Below are positions 33,701-42,121 of a stretch of 64,000 nucleotides of DNA, piece after piece. Numbering within the stretch: position 1 is the stretch's first letter; each line of letters starts with the position of its first letter. The notes below the pieces were generated by a model. That model did no database searches. It was not told where the DNA came from and was given only the letters and a program-made list of their open reading frames with translations. The stretch comes from CAYGVT01 sp964353355. GTDB taxonomy: Archaea; Thermoplasmatota; DTKX01; GCA-020343715. Location of the stretch: contig CAYGVT010000134.1 in assembly GCA_964353355.1 (NCBI GenBank), positions 62,001 to 126,000 of the forward strand. Reading direction: 5' to 3'. The translations under genes and the position numbers were made by a program.

Positions 33701-35316
33701 TTCGGGTACTCGACCAGCACCAGAGCGAGGGTGGGCGACAGGCAGATGTTGTTTGTGAAGCTGTTACCCCTGATGGTCAGGGGTCCTGCCCCGAGGACGC
33801 CCGGCCCGGACACGGTGACCAGGCCCTGCGTGTGGTTGTTCCCGTCGAACACGCAGTCGATGACGCTGACCTCGCCCAGGGGAGCGTCAGCGTCGAGCGC
33901 CCTGGCGAGGTAGTTCGAGGTCACAGAGCAGGCATCGAGCAGGAGGGGGCCGGACATCCGCGTGGCGTAGAGCAGGTCGCCCGTGCCGTCCTTCACGACG
34001 TTCCACGAGAGGATGCTCGTTATGGCCGTGAGGCCGTGCGTCCACAATGGGAGGCTCATGGCGGAGGTGGTCAGCACGCAAGCGTACACCGTCACATGGT
34101 CGAGCGTCACGTTCCAGCGGTCGGGTATCTTGATGGCCTGATCGGCCTGGAGGAGGGAGAGCTCCACAGCCGCAAACGTCAGTGCAGGCCCCGAGCAGGC
34201 CAGGATGTCAGGCTCCCACTGGATGCCGATGCCGGTCAGCGAGAGCGTGCTCCCGGAGAACCTGCCCACGGTCGTGACGAGGGCCGTCATGCCCGTGACC
34301 GTCACGTCCGAGAGGAGCATTGGGGAGGAGCCCGTCGAGCCGATGACGTTGCTGAGCCCGACTATCGAGTTCGTGGTCGCCACGCTTGCGGAGCCCGTCC
34401 CGGTGTAGGTCACCGAAGCGAGGAACCCCTCGCCGTGGACCATGATGTTGTCGAAGGCGTCCACGGTGGTGCCGCCCTCGAGCCTGATGCCCACGGCCCC
34501 GAAGGTCAGCGTGAGCTTCGGATTGGAGTTGGAGGTCATCGTGGCGACCAGGCCCTCGCCCAGCGCGACGTCGATGTCCGTGAGCGTCCCCAGGTCGGCC
34601 CCGACCGACTTGAACCCCACGAGGGAGAACGATTGCGTGACAACGGTCAGGGCGGAGGTCACGGTGGCGTTGGCGCCGACCTTGACGGAGAGCCCGCTCA
34701 GCACTGGCCTCGCGGGGAGCGCGGGCGTGCCCCTGGCCTCGATGCCCGTGCCCGTGGCCGTGACCGAGAGGAGGATGCTCGTGTCCGCGACGGTAGGGCT
34801 CGAGCCGTCGATGTAGAGGCCATGCGTCCCTGTGGCCCGCAGCTCGCAGCCCCTGACGTCGATGGAGCGCCCGACGAGGCGCAGCCCGTTGTGCACGCCG
34901 AGGAGCTTGGACGACGAGAGCGACGCGTTGCCGCTGACGGTGAACGTGAACCCCCGGTCGGGCTGCATGGCCGTGACCGTGCACCCGTCGAGGAGCAGGC
35001 TGCCTTCCGAGGTCGTATTGGCCTGCACGTTGATGCCGCGCTGCCCGGCCGTCGTCGAGTTGATGGTCAGGGTTGTGTTGCCCATCTCCATCGCGTAGCC
35101 GGGCTTGATGATGAGGTTGCCGCTCAGCACGATTGATTCGTCCTGCACGTACGTGTTGTTGTCGATGACCCAGTCCGAGCCGGCCGGGGGCACGGGCTTG
35201 CCGGTGATTGTGGCCCCCGCGTCGGGCGCGAGGAGCAGAAGGACCGCGAGCGCGCATGCGAGCGCGGCGACCGCGATGACGGCGGTGGCGAGCGCGATTG
35301 GCCTCTGGCCGTTCAT
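30748..35316 (-). CDS. Surface parallel beta-helix/Ig-like repeat protein
   Basis: 1,522 residues. The signal peptide (about 9-36) is followed by the operon's N-cap (S-D-W-V-I-D-N ... V-L-S-G-N-L-I-I), a beta-helix (about 50-830), and a clear linker module (A-L-T-W-V-D-A-Q-G ... A-T-V-S-L-T-A, about 835-905). That module resembles a transthyretin-like or CarboxypepD_reg-like fold. Five Ig-like repeats span about 910-1470. An acidic spacer (EGGEEEGEEG), a transmembrane helix (about 1490-1510) and a basic tail (RRKGR) finish it. Both ends overlap neighbouring genes by ATGA, which puts it firmly inside the operon. Confidence 0.78.
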   Translation of the reverse strand: MNGQRPIALATAVIAVAALACALAVLLLLAPDAGATITGKPVPPAGSDWVIDNNTYVQDESIVLSGNLIIKPGYAMEMGNTTLTINSTTAGQRGINVQANTTSEGSLLLDGCTVTAMQPDRGFTFTVSGNASLSSSKLLGVHNGLRLVGRSIDVRGCELRATGTHGLYIDGSSPTVADTSILLSVTATGTGIEARGTPALPARPVLSGLSVKVGANATVTSALTVVTQSFSLVGFKSVGADLGTLTDIDVALGEGLVATMTSNSNPKLTLTFGAVGIRLEGGTTVDAFDNIMVHGEGFLASVTYTGTGSASVATTNSIVGLSNVIGSTGSSPMLLSDVTVTGMTALVTTVGRFSGSTLSLTGIGIQWEPDILACSGPALTFAAVELSLLQADQAIKIPDRWNVTLDHVTVYACVLTTSAMSLPLWTHGLTAITSILSWNVVKDGTGDLLYATRMSGPLLLDACSVTSNYLARALDADAPLGEVSVIDCVFDGNNHTQGLVTVSGPGVLGAGPLTIRGNSFTNNICLSPTLALVLVEYPKMNFTVSENTFTNDTASGIVVMTPYTDATAFTHPDFTFTLADNDLDTLNGCGLQFMNVDNSNIVVTGNSATACALGGLALDQSASSVKVTKAWATFTNYIQGPDSIIVEDNAFYGNARGGVYLRTTMFDPKYPTLTGNPYQSVTVKDNDLTLNGIDGWSLSIIGLYARPEVSGNDMDGSALGQYLEMTTDEDNSSPFMLVYEGLVFDGGDLGSTAFSFKAIGATFYNCSFSNYTLAVSVNGAEVNLLWCDLPVGSGAAEAGSVASYNHLELALTWVDAQGQVVILVPVANATVSLTASNGLAIRTLATDATGRTPVIVVKVWENVDGYLLMNSPLKVAIVKSGESKEYWLDIHGESSGADVVRLTLWDRHVPFLTVSSPQALSVVAMSEVTLRGVLEDFGSGIAIFMARHDDMPTDEWEDVSPETLWSHTFDGLSDGVHEFRVRAGDWAGNTNTTIISITIDTEAPELDATPHFVDGTPVPYDAARQSYFTPQSPILVMGNFSDNVAALDKVTIRLDGEVVTALGGQPGRITLRLDLHEGVNLLLLDATDPGGLRTSIALKVTLDRTPPVLYVYAPIDGAQTRSVTLTVEGLTEPTIALTFTVESVLGTHFYDHIDGTGGPQPILSDDDGTFSFAVELFEGTQVLLVSTHDTAGNSFEVELAVMLDTKTPEFAITSPTEQTTVTRAATWMVEGRMTEEVGAVVTVNGQVVENLGTFSYRAVLQEGPNLIEVIATDRVGNTHREVRTIVKDTVAPVLTVSSPAGVDVLTRDATVTFNGHVTGANSVLGGTTGVFLEIRGVDHAATLVSGTWDDGVWEYTLTLGTTDLDQVVTLKVMDEAGNMVERDVRVRYDVIPPLLHLDPVAAVTSSPMVYINGTTDETISTVLVGGMPFPVDDGVFSVPWFLASGVNSIPVKVSDEAGNINNDTVSTKLQWAEPGPEPVEGGEEEGEEGLSLAYPIALIAAGVTVLLVAVLLSPRRKGRDAR

Positions 35317-38300
35317 GGCTGTTCACCCCCCTCGTCGAACTCCTCCCAACCCGCAGCTTCTCCGGCCCCCGCCTGCTTCGCGCCCTCTCCTGCGGGGGCC
35401 TTGTGGGGACTGTCCTCCCGCGAGGCGCGGGGGCGCGCCCGCACGAGCAGGATGATGGCGACCACCAGCACGATGATGGCGAGCAGGAGAACCGCCCATC
35501 CCGTCGTGCTGGAGGGCTCGGCGGTCTCCTCGGCCTGCCTGCGCTCCACGGTCCTCTCGATGGCGACCGTGTTCCCGGCCTCGTCCACGGCCACGACCCT
35601 GATGAGGGTCGATGCCGGTGCATCGCCGGTCGGCGCGGTGAGGGGCACGTCGGTGTCGAAGCGGCCCGTCGCCCCGTCGAGGCCGACCATGACCCCGTTG
35701 ACCGTGACCGTGGCCCCCGGGCCGGCGAAGCCGGTCACGTGGGCCGAGCCGGACGTCGTGTAGCGCGCCCCGGTCCCCTTGTCGGTCTCGAGGCCGGCGA
35801 CGGAGACGTTGAGGAACGGCGCGGCCGGGTCCGAAACGACGGTCAGCCCCACGGACGCCGAGTTGCCGGCGCTGTCGGTGGCGACGATGCTGATGACCCC
35901 CGTCCACGCCGGGAGGGTGAGCGACCGCTCGAACCGTCCGTCGGTCCCGACCGTGATGGCGAGCCCGTTTATGGTGAGCGCGACGTCTCCGGGACCGTCG
36001 TCCGTGACAGTTCCGCTGACGGTGACCGCCGTCTCCCTCGTCAGGAGCCCGTCCGCGGGGGACAGGACCGTGATGGCAGGCGGGGCCGTGTCGACCGTCA
36101 CGGGCACCTCCACCTCCCTTGCGTTGCCGGCCGCGTCGGTGGCGATGACCACGATGACGTGCACTCCGTCAGGCAGCGACAGGGCCTGCGAGAAGTGCCC
36201 CTCGGACGCGCCGACCGAGCGGCCGTCGATGGAGACCGAGGCGCCGGGCTCCACGTAGCCCTGGACGAGGAAGGTCCCGCTCGCGAGCACCTTGCCCGGG
36301 AGTGGATTGGCCACCCACATCGACGGGGGTTCCCGGTCGAGGAACACCGTGAGGGTCTGGGTCCGCCTGTTCTGGGCGAGGTCGACGACCTCGATTGTGA
36401 TGTCGTTCCTTCCAGGCAGGAGCGTGACGTGGGCCGTGAACCTGCCCGACACGTCCACGGGGACCGCGAGGCCCGCGACCGTGACCGTCACGCCCTCGGG
36501 CTCGGTGGTGCCGACGATGTCCAGGGTCGAGGACATCCCGCTGGACCTGTGGGCGGGCGAGAGGACCGCAAGTGGGGGCGTACGGGTGTCGAGCATGACC
36601 ATGACGACGGCCTGCCTGGCGTTGCCGAGGGCGTCCGAGACCGCGATGACGATGAGGTTGCGCCCCTCGGAGAGCTCGACGACATGGTCGATGAGCTTGT
36701 ACTGCACCGTGACGGCCACGCCGTCCACGGTGACGTGCGCGCCGTCCTCCGTCGCGGCGAGGAGGCGGAGGTGCGGCTCGCTCGTCACAAGCCCGTCCTG
36801 GGGCGCGAGCACCTCGAGGTCGGGGGGCGTCGTGTCGACGAGCACCACGGCCATGTACTCGCGGTAGTTGTTGGCGGTGTCGTACACGCGCACCCGCACG
36901 ATGGCATCGCCGTCGGGCACGCCCAGGAGGTCGAGGCTGAACGACTCCTTCCCCTCGGCCGGGGCCCACGTGGTGCCGTCGAGGGAGACCATGACGCGGT
37001 CGATGCTCCGGTGCACGTCCTGGGCCGTGCCCTCGACGTGTATCGTCGATGAGCCCTGGCGCGCCCCCTCCAGGGGGTGCCGCACGTTGAGAATCGGGGG
37101 TACGTCGTCGACGAGCTCCACGGTGACCGTGGTGTGCGACCTGACCTCCAGGTACCTGTCCTGGACCAGTCCGAGGTAGGATGTCGACAGCCTGTAGGGA
37201 TTGTTGGTGAACACGCCCGCGGCGACGATGCTGAGGGAGTTCAGGTCGCGGAAGAGAGGCGTGCTCGTCTGCGACACCTCGGCGAACCCGAACGTCCTGT
37301 AGGCGTTGTCGATGAGCTCGACGCGCGCCCCGACCACCGGCTCCGTCGTGCCCTTCCATTGCACCGTGACCTCCAGGTCGAACCAGAGCTTGATCTTGCC
37401 CGAGTCCAGCGCCTTGAGGTTCGGCTCGTAGATGCCGCCGTACGAAGAGCGCCGCAGGTCGACCGTGCAGTCACGCGCCTCGACCGTCGAGAGGGCCATC
37501 CTCGAGAAGGTGCAGTCCGAGATCTCGGCGTCCATGCCGTCGAAGCGCGCGCCGAACGTCGCCCCGTCGACGGTCACGTCGGTGAGGCGCGCGAGCGCGC
37601 CCCTCACGGACATCATGTCGTTGACCGCCGCGGCCACGATGTTGACGCCGTACCTCTGGGCGTTGGTGACCGTGACCTTGTCCATGACGACGGAGCCGTA
37701 GATCATCCTGTTGTGGTCCGGCTTCGTGGCGCGCACGCCGTAAAAGACCGAGAGCCCGTCGTTGCCCGCGTCCGAGAAGGTCATGTTCTTGATGGTGACC
37801 TCGCCGTCGAGCGACGTGGCGCCCCACAGCTCGATGGAAAGGCCGTCAGACCTGCTCGACGCTGGGAGGGTGTTGTCCGTGAACACCACGGTGGCCCTCA
37901 TGGGGAACAGGTACTTCGCCGCCCATGTCGAGGTGTACTGCGCGGCGAGGAGCAGCCGCACGGGGTAGTCCGACAGGAGCGAGCAGCCGGTGATGCTGAC
38001 GGTGGCGTAGCACGCCTCGGCATCGGAGACGCCGGGCTCGACCATGGCGCCGTCGAGCAGGAGCCTGACTGGGTCGTCGATGGTGCAGCCCTCGAGCTTG
38101 TACTCAAGCCCGAGGTAGCGCTGCTTGGCCGACAGGTCGTGCGCGTAGATGGCCTCGGCGCTGTTGCCGGTCATCTCGCACGTGGTGAAGGACATGAAGG
38201 TCTCGAAGGCCAGCTGGAACTGGTGCTCGATGCCCCTCAGGTCGTCGTTGAAGGTGCACTCCGTGAAGGCGAGCTCGTTGGTGACGATCGCCTTCGTGTT

Positions 38301-41096
38301 GAGGTTCTCCTGGACTAGCAGCCCGCAGCCGGCGTTGCCGTCGAAGGTGCACTGCGTGAACGCGTAGGTCGCCTCGCGGTTGTTGTCGAGGAGGGGCTCG
38401 TAGATGTAGTATCCGTTGTACCCGTTGCCGGTGAAGTCGATCCCGCGGGCGGTGAGGGCGTAGGTGTGGTGGGGGAAGGGCGGGTTCTTGATGAGGTTCT
38501 CGGTCCCGACCTGCTCCTTCATGCCGTTGCCCATGTTGTCGCTGAAGCTGCAGTCAGAGAGCGTGACCACGATCTCGAGGTCGGGGGTGATGGTCTCCGA
38601 CCCGAGAAGGAACGTGCGGGGCTCGAGGAACACGAGCACGCCGTCGCCGGAGTTGCCGGTTGCGTCCGTGGTCATGAGGTCCAGTCCCAAGCTGCCGTCG
38701 CAATCGACGGACCGCAGCATCAGACCATTCCCGGAGTTGTCCCCGAGCATGGAGTCGGACACGGTGAGGTCGAGGTCCAGGACGCTCGACGACAGGCTGA
38801 CGCTGACGCCCGCCCCGGAGTTGGATAGTGCGTAGGAGTTCGAGACCGACACGACCAGGGACGTCCCTTGCTCGCCCACCGCACCGAAGGAGGTCATGGC
38901 GAGCCCGGAGCCCCCGTTGCCGGACAGGAGGGAGTCCGCGATCGACAGGTCGAGGGAGCCCACGCTCCCGAGCAGGGACACCGAGATGCCATGCATGGCA
39001 TTGCTGGATGCGTTGAGGTTCGTGACGCTCATGTCGACGGTCCCCAGCTCGTCCATGAGAAGGACGGCCAACCCGTCGCCTGTGAAGGTGTTCGTGAGGG
39101 CGCACGCCCCGAGGGTGACCGATGCGGTCGAGCCAGAGGCCGTGCCGGTGTAGATGATGGCCATCGCGGACGCGCCCGCGAACGCGGTCCCTACCCCGTC
39201 GACCTCCACGTTGTACGCGTCCACGTCGGAGTTGATAAAGCAGAAGGCCGTCGAGTCGGCCCCGCGCACGACCACGTTATTCAGGGTCACGCGGGCCCCG
39301 TCGGTGATGACACCGCCCCAGGTCGAGCCAGCCAGCGCGATGTTGGAATTGAGGGTCCCCCAGAGGCCTTCGAGCGTCGAGTTGTGGATGGAAAGCTCGC
39401 CCTGGGCCTTGATGAACCCCCCGTAGGGCCCCGTCGGCGAGAACGTTACGCCGGTGAGGTCGAGGTCACCATCGGGCATGACGTAGATGCCGTGCGCCAG
39501 GTTCTCCTTGGTGCCGGGCGTCGCGGCCTTGAACTTGGTCGAACGGTAGAACTCCCAACCGTCGATGTACAGGTCGCCTACCCTGTAGCCGAGGAGCGTT
39601 ATGGTCATCTTGGTGACGTGGTTCCACTCCATCGTGCCGGTCTGCGTGTAGGCCACCTTGTCGAGGGGGAGTGTTACCAGCGCCCATGTGGAGTTCCTGT
39701 CGGCCTCGTAGTAGTGGAAGTACGGCAGCTGGCTGAGGGAGAGCAGGGCGGTGTGGCCACCCGAGTCGGTGAAGAGGATGGAGTTGACCTTGCCGTAGCA
39801 GGGCTGTGCGTAGATACCCGTGGCGTACCACGTGTAGAATCGCAGCGCGTTGTACGAGGACAGGTCCACGGCGCTCGCCCAGTTGTAGACGAGCGGGAAG
39901 GTCAGGGGATTTATGGCGGTCACGCGCTTGTAGATCGAGCCCGAGCCCACGTAGGCCTTGCTCGCGGTGGTCCAGCTCTCCCAGTACCCTCCGAACGGGC
40001 CCGAGGGGGTCGCGGACTCGGTCATGTTGTCCCCAGGCGTGGCGTGGGCGAAAGAGACCCCGTCGACGAGCATCATTTGGTTATAGCCGTATGCAATAAT
40101 CTTGAACGACTTGATCGCCGTCAGGTCCGTCATCTTGGAGTAGGTGATCGCGCCGACGTGGGTGATGTCGAGGGAGATGGAGATGCCGTACCACCGGCCG
40201 GTGGTCCCGAAGTATGGATAGGGGGGAGTGATGCGGATCCAGTTGTTCGCCGCGTTATAGAACTCCGCGTAGTAAAAGCGGCCGCTCGCGTAGTCCTGGA
40301 GATACCAGAAGTCCAGGCTGGTGTACTTCGTGAGGTCCTCGACGTTGGTGAACGTGAAGGTCCATCCGTAGTTGCTGGTGCTGCCGGTGTTGGCGATGGA
40401 GGCCTTCCCGACGAGGACGCGCGACGTCTCCAGGTAGACGCTGCCGTAGGAGGGCCCGCGGGGCCCCCACGAGCCCGCGAGGGAGCCGTCAGGCAGTCCG
40501 TTGTAGGTGAGGGCGTCGGAGAGCATCTCCCCCGAGGCGTAGCTGGGCGGGTCCCTTGCGAGGCCGCCCGTGAGGTCGATTCCCAAGTTCGTGTACTGGA
40601 GGGTCCCGTCCTCGATGGCCACCGAGTGGTCGTAGGTGACGTTCGTGCCATCGATGGACTGGGAATCGAGCACCTCCACGACATCGATGACGAAGACGCG
40701 GGCGCCCTCGTTGTCAGCGGCATCGGTGGCGAACGACACGACCTTGTACAGACCGGGCTCTGTGGGGGTCCACGACTTTGTGGGCGTCGTGGAGGTGAGT
40801 TCCGTGGTCGACCCTCCAGGCGACGTTATCACCCACCGGTAGGACACGATGCCGACGTTGTCCGTCGAGCCGGTGGCGTCCAGCAGGTACGCGACCCCAT
40901 CCTCCCACACGACGTCGGCGCCGGGCACGTCATCGGGCCCGGCGACGCGCGGTGCCTCCTCGTCCTGCGCGGCCGCGTTCACTGCTATCAGAACGAACGC
41001 GAAAAGCGCGAACATGGAGAAAAGACGCACGCCGTGCAGATACCTTCTCACAGAACGGGAATAATCCTCTCGGGCTTTCGCTTCTAGCATATGCAT
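35313..41096 (-). CDS. Surface protein with PKD, two jelly-roll, beta-helix and Ig-like domains (first gene of operon)
   Basis: 1,927 residues and the most elaborate of the six. The signal segment (about 24-44) is followed by a PKD-like domain (about 48-150, with LDATGSTDNVGIVSYRWVI). Two jelly-roll domains follow (about 195-365 and 370-540), each with aromatic-rich strands and a 'l..idG..f' end, as in carbohydrate-binding modules. The beta-helix spans about 545-1250, then a linker module (V-T-V-Q-W-K-G-T), six Ig-like repeats (about 1330-1850), a transmembrane helix (about 1862-1884) and an acidic/Ala tail. The ATG at 41096 lies about 26 nt after a TATA box, so it is probably leaderless. Carbohydrate binding is inferred from fold resemblance only. 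Confidence 0.78.
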   Translation of the reverse strand: MHMLEAKAREDYSRSVRRYLHGVRLFSMFALFAFVLIAVNAAAQDEEAPRVAGPDDVPGADVVWEDGVAYLLDATGSTDNVGIVSYRWVITSPGGSTTELTSTTPTKSWTPTEPGLYKVVSFATDAADNEGARVFVIDVVEVLDSQSIDGTNVTYDHSVAIEDGTLQYTNLGIDLTGGLARDPPSYASGEMLSDALTYNGLPDGSLAGSWGPRGPSYGSVYLETSRVLVGKASIANTGSTSNYGWTFTFTNVEDLTKYTSLDFWYLQDYASGRFYYAEFYNAANNWIRITPPYPYFGTTGRWYGISISLDITHVGAITYSKMTDLTAIKSFKIIAYGYNQMMLVDGVSFAHATPGDNMTESATPSGPFGGYWESWTTASKAYVGSGSIYKRVTAINPLTFPLVYNWASAVDLSSYNALRFYTWYATGIYAQPCYGKVNSILFTDSGGHTALLSLSQLPYFHYYEADRNSTWALVTLPLDKVAYTQTGTMEWNHVTKMTITLLGYRVGDLYIDGWEFYRSTKFKAATPGTKENLAHGIYVMPDGDLDLTGVTFSPTGPYGGFIKAQGELSIHNSTLEGLWGTLNSNIALAGSTWGGVITDGARVTLNNVVVRGADSTAFCFINSDVDAYNVEVDGVGTAFAGASAMAIIYTGTASGSTASVTLGACALTNTFTGDGLAVLLMDELGTVDMSVTNLNASSNAMHGISVSLLGSVGSLDLSIADSLLSGNGGSGLAMTSFGAVGEQGTSLVVSVSNSYALSNSGAGVSVSLSSSVLDLDLTVSDSMLGDNSGNGLMLRSVDCDGSLGLDLMTTDATGNSGDGVLVFLEPRTFLLGSETITPDLEIVVTLSDCSFSDNMGNGMKEQVGTENLIKNPPFPHHTYALTARGIDFTGNGYNGYYIYEPLLDNNREATYAFTQCTFDGNAGCGLLVQENLNTKAIVTNELAFTECTFNDDLRGIEHQFQLAFETFMSFTTCEMTGNSAEAIYAHDLSAKQRYLGLEYKLEGCTIDDPVRLLLDGAMVEPGVSDAEACYATVSITGCSLLSDYPVRLLLAAQYTSTWAAKYLFPMRATVVFTDNTLPASSRSDGLSIELWGATSLDGEVTIKNMTFSDAGNDGLSVFYGVRATKPDHNRMIYGSVVMDKVTVTNAQRYGVNIVAAAVNDMMSVRGALARLTDVTVDGATFGARFDGMDAEISDCTFSRMALSTVEARDCTVDLRRSSYGGIYEPNLKALDSGKIKLWFDLEVTVQWKGTTEPVVGARVELIDNAYRTFGFAEVSQTSTPLFRDLNSLSIVAAGVFTNNPYRLSTSYLGLVQDRYLEVRSHTTVTVELVDDVPPILNVRHPLEGARQGSSTIHVEGTAQDVHRSIDRVMVSLDGTTWAPAEGKESFSLDLLGVPDGDAIVRVRVYDTANNYREYMAVVLVDTTPPDLEVLAPQDGLVTSEPHLRLLAATEDGAHVTVDGVAVTVQYKLIDHVVELSEGRNLIVIAVSDALGNARQAVVMVMLDTRTPPLAVLSPAHRSSGMSSTLDIVGTTEPEGVTVTVAGLAVPVDVSGRFTAHVTLLPGRNDITIEVVDLAQNRRTQTLTVFLDREPPSMWVANPLPGKVLASGTFLVQGYVEPGASVSIDGRSVGASEGHFSQALSLPDGVHVIVVIATDAAGNAREVEVPVTVDTAPPAITVLSPADGLLTRETAVTVSGTVTDDGPGDVALTINGLAITVGTDGRFERSLTLPAWTGVISIVATDSAGNSASVGLTVVSDPAAPFLNVSVAGLETDKGTGARYTTSGSAHVTGFAGPGATVTVNGVMVGLDGATGRFDTDVPLTAPTGDAPASTLIRVVAVDEAGNTVAIERTVERRQAEETAEPSSTTGWAVLLLAIIVLVVAIILLVRARPRASREDSPHKAPAGEGAKQAGAGEAAGWEEFDEGGEQP

Positions 41097-41117
41097 TCGC
41101 TCCCCGGAGCTAGCTGG

Positions 41118-41126
41118 CTTTAATAG
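41118..41126 (-). promoter_or_regulatory. TATA box of the surface-protein operon
   Basis: CTATTAAAG on the minus strand is centred about 26 nt before the ATG at 41096, the spacing expected for a leaderless archaeal transcript. The palindrome AGCTAGCT lies between box and start (about 41109-41116). Confidence 0.55.
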
Positions 41127-41204
41127 AGGGGCACCTTCTTATTTCAATGTTTCCCATACGTTCATCGCACGATGCGAGAAACGGTCCTGGGTGTGAGGGG
41201 CTGG

Positions 41205-41215
41205 GTATAAAAAGG
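41205..41215 (+). promoter_or_regulatory. Strong TATA-like box with no recognisable downstream gene
   Basis: GGTATAAAAAG on the + strand is among the best TATA matches in the window. Downstream lies a run of eleven G (41268-41278) and then only the antisense strand of the DsrF-like gene. The one open frame there (41147-41572) has no coding character. It could drive an antisense or non-coding RNA, or be fortuitous. Confidence 0.35.
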
Positions 41216-41341
41216 GGATGCGGACCGACCGGGGAGACGGCGTTCACGGGTCCGAGCCCAGGAGCATGGGGGGGGGGGATGGGGTACCGTCACGGGCGCG
41301 GTGCCCCGGGCCGGATGGGGCCTGGCCCCTGCCAGACGTGC

Positions 41342-41713
41342 TCAGAACCCGCCCCACAGGGGCGTGCAGGTGTCGCGCGAGAGGATGAGCCCGTCCAGCT
41401 GGGATGCGGGGGCCACCCTGACGCCCTCGACCAGGTCGCCGGCCGCGAGGCCGCGTTCGGCCAGCGCGGCGTCCTCGGCCCACACCTCGGCGCCCATCTC
41501 CAGAAGGTCCGCGATCACGGACTCGTTGGACGGCATCGCGATGGCTTCGGACCGCTGTCCCCTGAGCGCTGACCAGACCCCGTCGCCCCTGAGGACGACG
41601 ACGGCGTCGATGCCGTGCGAGACTGCCGAGAGGGCCAGCCTCAGGCCCGCGAAGGCGTCCTCGCGCCCGTAGGGCGGCCTCCGCACGACGACGCACATGT
41701 TGTTGATGGGCAT
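41342..41713 (-). CDS. DsrE/F-like sulfur-relay protein (DsrF/TusC-like)
   Basis: 123 residues of the DsrE/DsrF-like family, which carry persulfide sulfur between donors and acceptors. The N-terminus fits the TusC/DsrF pattern: a hydrophobic strand (NNMCVVVRRPPYG), a helix with A-x2-G-L-R-L-A-L, then I-D-A-V-V-V-L-R-G-D-G-V-W, with late strands D-G-L-I-L. A cysteine lies close to the C-terminus (RDTC). It is the last gene of the IscS-IscU-DsrH-DsrE-DsrF run, 19 bp after the DsrE-like gene. The subunit assignment rests on gene order and motif. The family as a whole is reasonably clear. Confidence 0.65.
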   Translation of the reverse strand: MPINNMCVVVRRPPYGREDAFAGLRLALSAVSHGIDAVVVLRGDGVWSALRGQRSEAIAMPSNESVIADLLEMGAEVWAEDAALAERGLAAGDLVEGVRVAPASQLDGLILSRDTCTPLWGGF

Positions 41714-41732
41714 GTCCCTCGCCTCCCCCTCC

Positions 41733-42092
41733 TCAGGCCGTCACCGTTAGCACGCGGTCGGACCTCGCGACGAAGTCCATGTACTCCCGCGCGATGGAGC
41801 CCACGACGGCCCCGGGCACCAGGTCGGCCTGCTCGAGGCCCCTCGCGCCCGTGCAGGTGCGGCAGGCCGCGACCCGCATGCCCCTGGCCATCAGGGCCAC
41901 GGTCATCTCGGCGATGTTCGGGAAGGCCTTGGGCGCCTGCTTGGAGCGCAGCGCCGTCACGCCCTCGCCGTAGCAGAAGAGGTTGACGCGGTGGCCGCGG
42001 TCGAGCGCGGATTGCGCGAGCATGAGCGCCTTGTAGGGCCCGGTCGACATCATCGTCCCGGCCATGAGCAGTATCGTGAGCTCCCCCATCAT
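41733..42092 (-). CDS. dsrE: DsrE family protein (TusD/DsrE-like)
   Basis: 119 residues. It reads TILLMAGTMMSTGPYKALMLAQSAL, then V-N-L-F-C-Y-G-E-G-V, then A-C-R-T-C-T-G-A-R-G, then a final V-L-T-V strand. The strand/helix order and the cysteine-bearing loop after the third strand match DsrE/TusD, where a conserved cysteine carries the sulfane sulfur. The ATG at 42092 (or 42089) has a strong Shine-Dalgarno (AAGGAGGGG). A longer form starting at 42122, which overlaps the dsrH stop as TGATG, is possible. It lies downstream of IscS and IscU and probably takes sulfur ultimately from the desulfurase. The target (tRNA thiolation or another) is not shown. Confidence 0.72.
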   Translation of the reverse strand: MMGELTILLMAGTMMSTGPYKALMLAQSALDRGHRVNLFCYGEGVTALRSKQAPKAFPNIAEMTVALMARGMRVAACRTCTGARGLEQADLVPGAVVGSIAREYMDFVARSDRVLTVTA

Positions 42093-42121
42093 CTCCCCTC
42101 CTTCCCTCCACGCCCCCTGCA

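Noticed and set aside
10590..41096. CRISPR-like or DNA-level tandem arrays in the surface operon
   Set aside because: The repetition is at protein level (Ig-like domains of about 90 residues) with diverged DNA; there are no short identical repeats with unique spacers.
21764..41096. Archaeosortase PGF-CTERM anchoring of the surface proteins
   Set aside because: No PGF motif precedes the terminal helices; each helix is followed by a basic or longer cytoplasmic tail, indicating ordinary membrane anchoring.
41147..41572. Possible small gene downstream of the orphan TATA box
   Set aside because: It crosses the G11 run and then reads antisense to the dsrF-like gene, with no family pattern or ribosome binding site.
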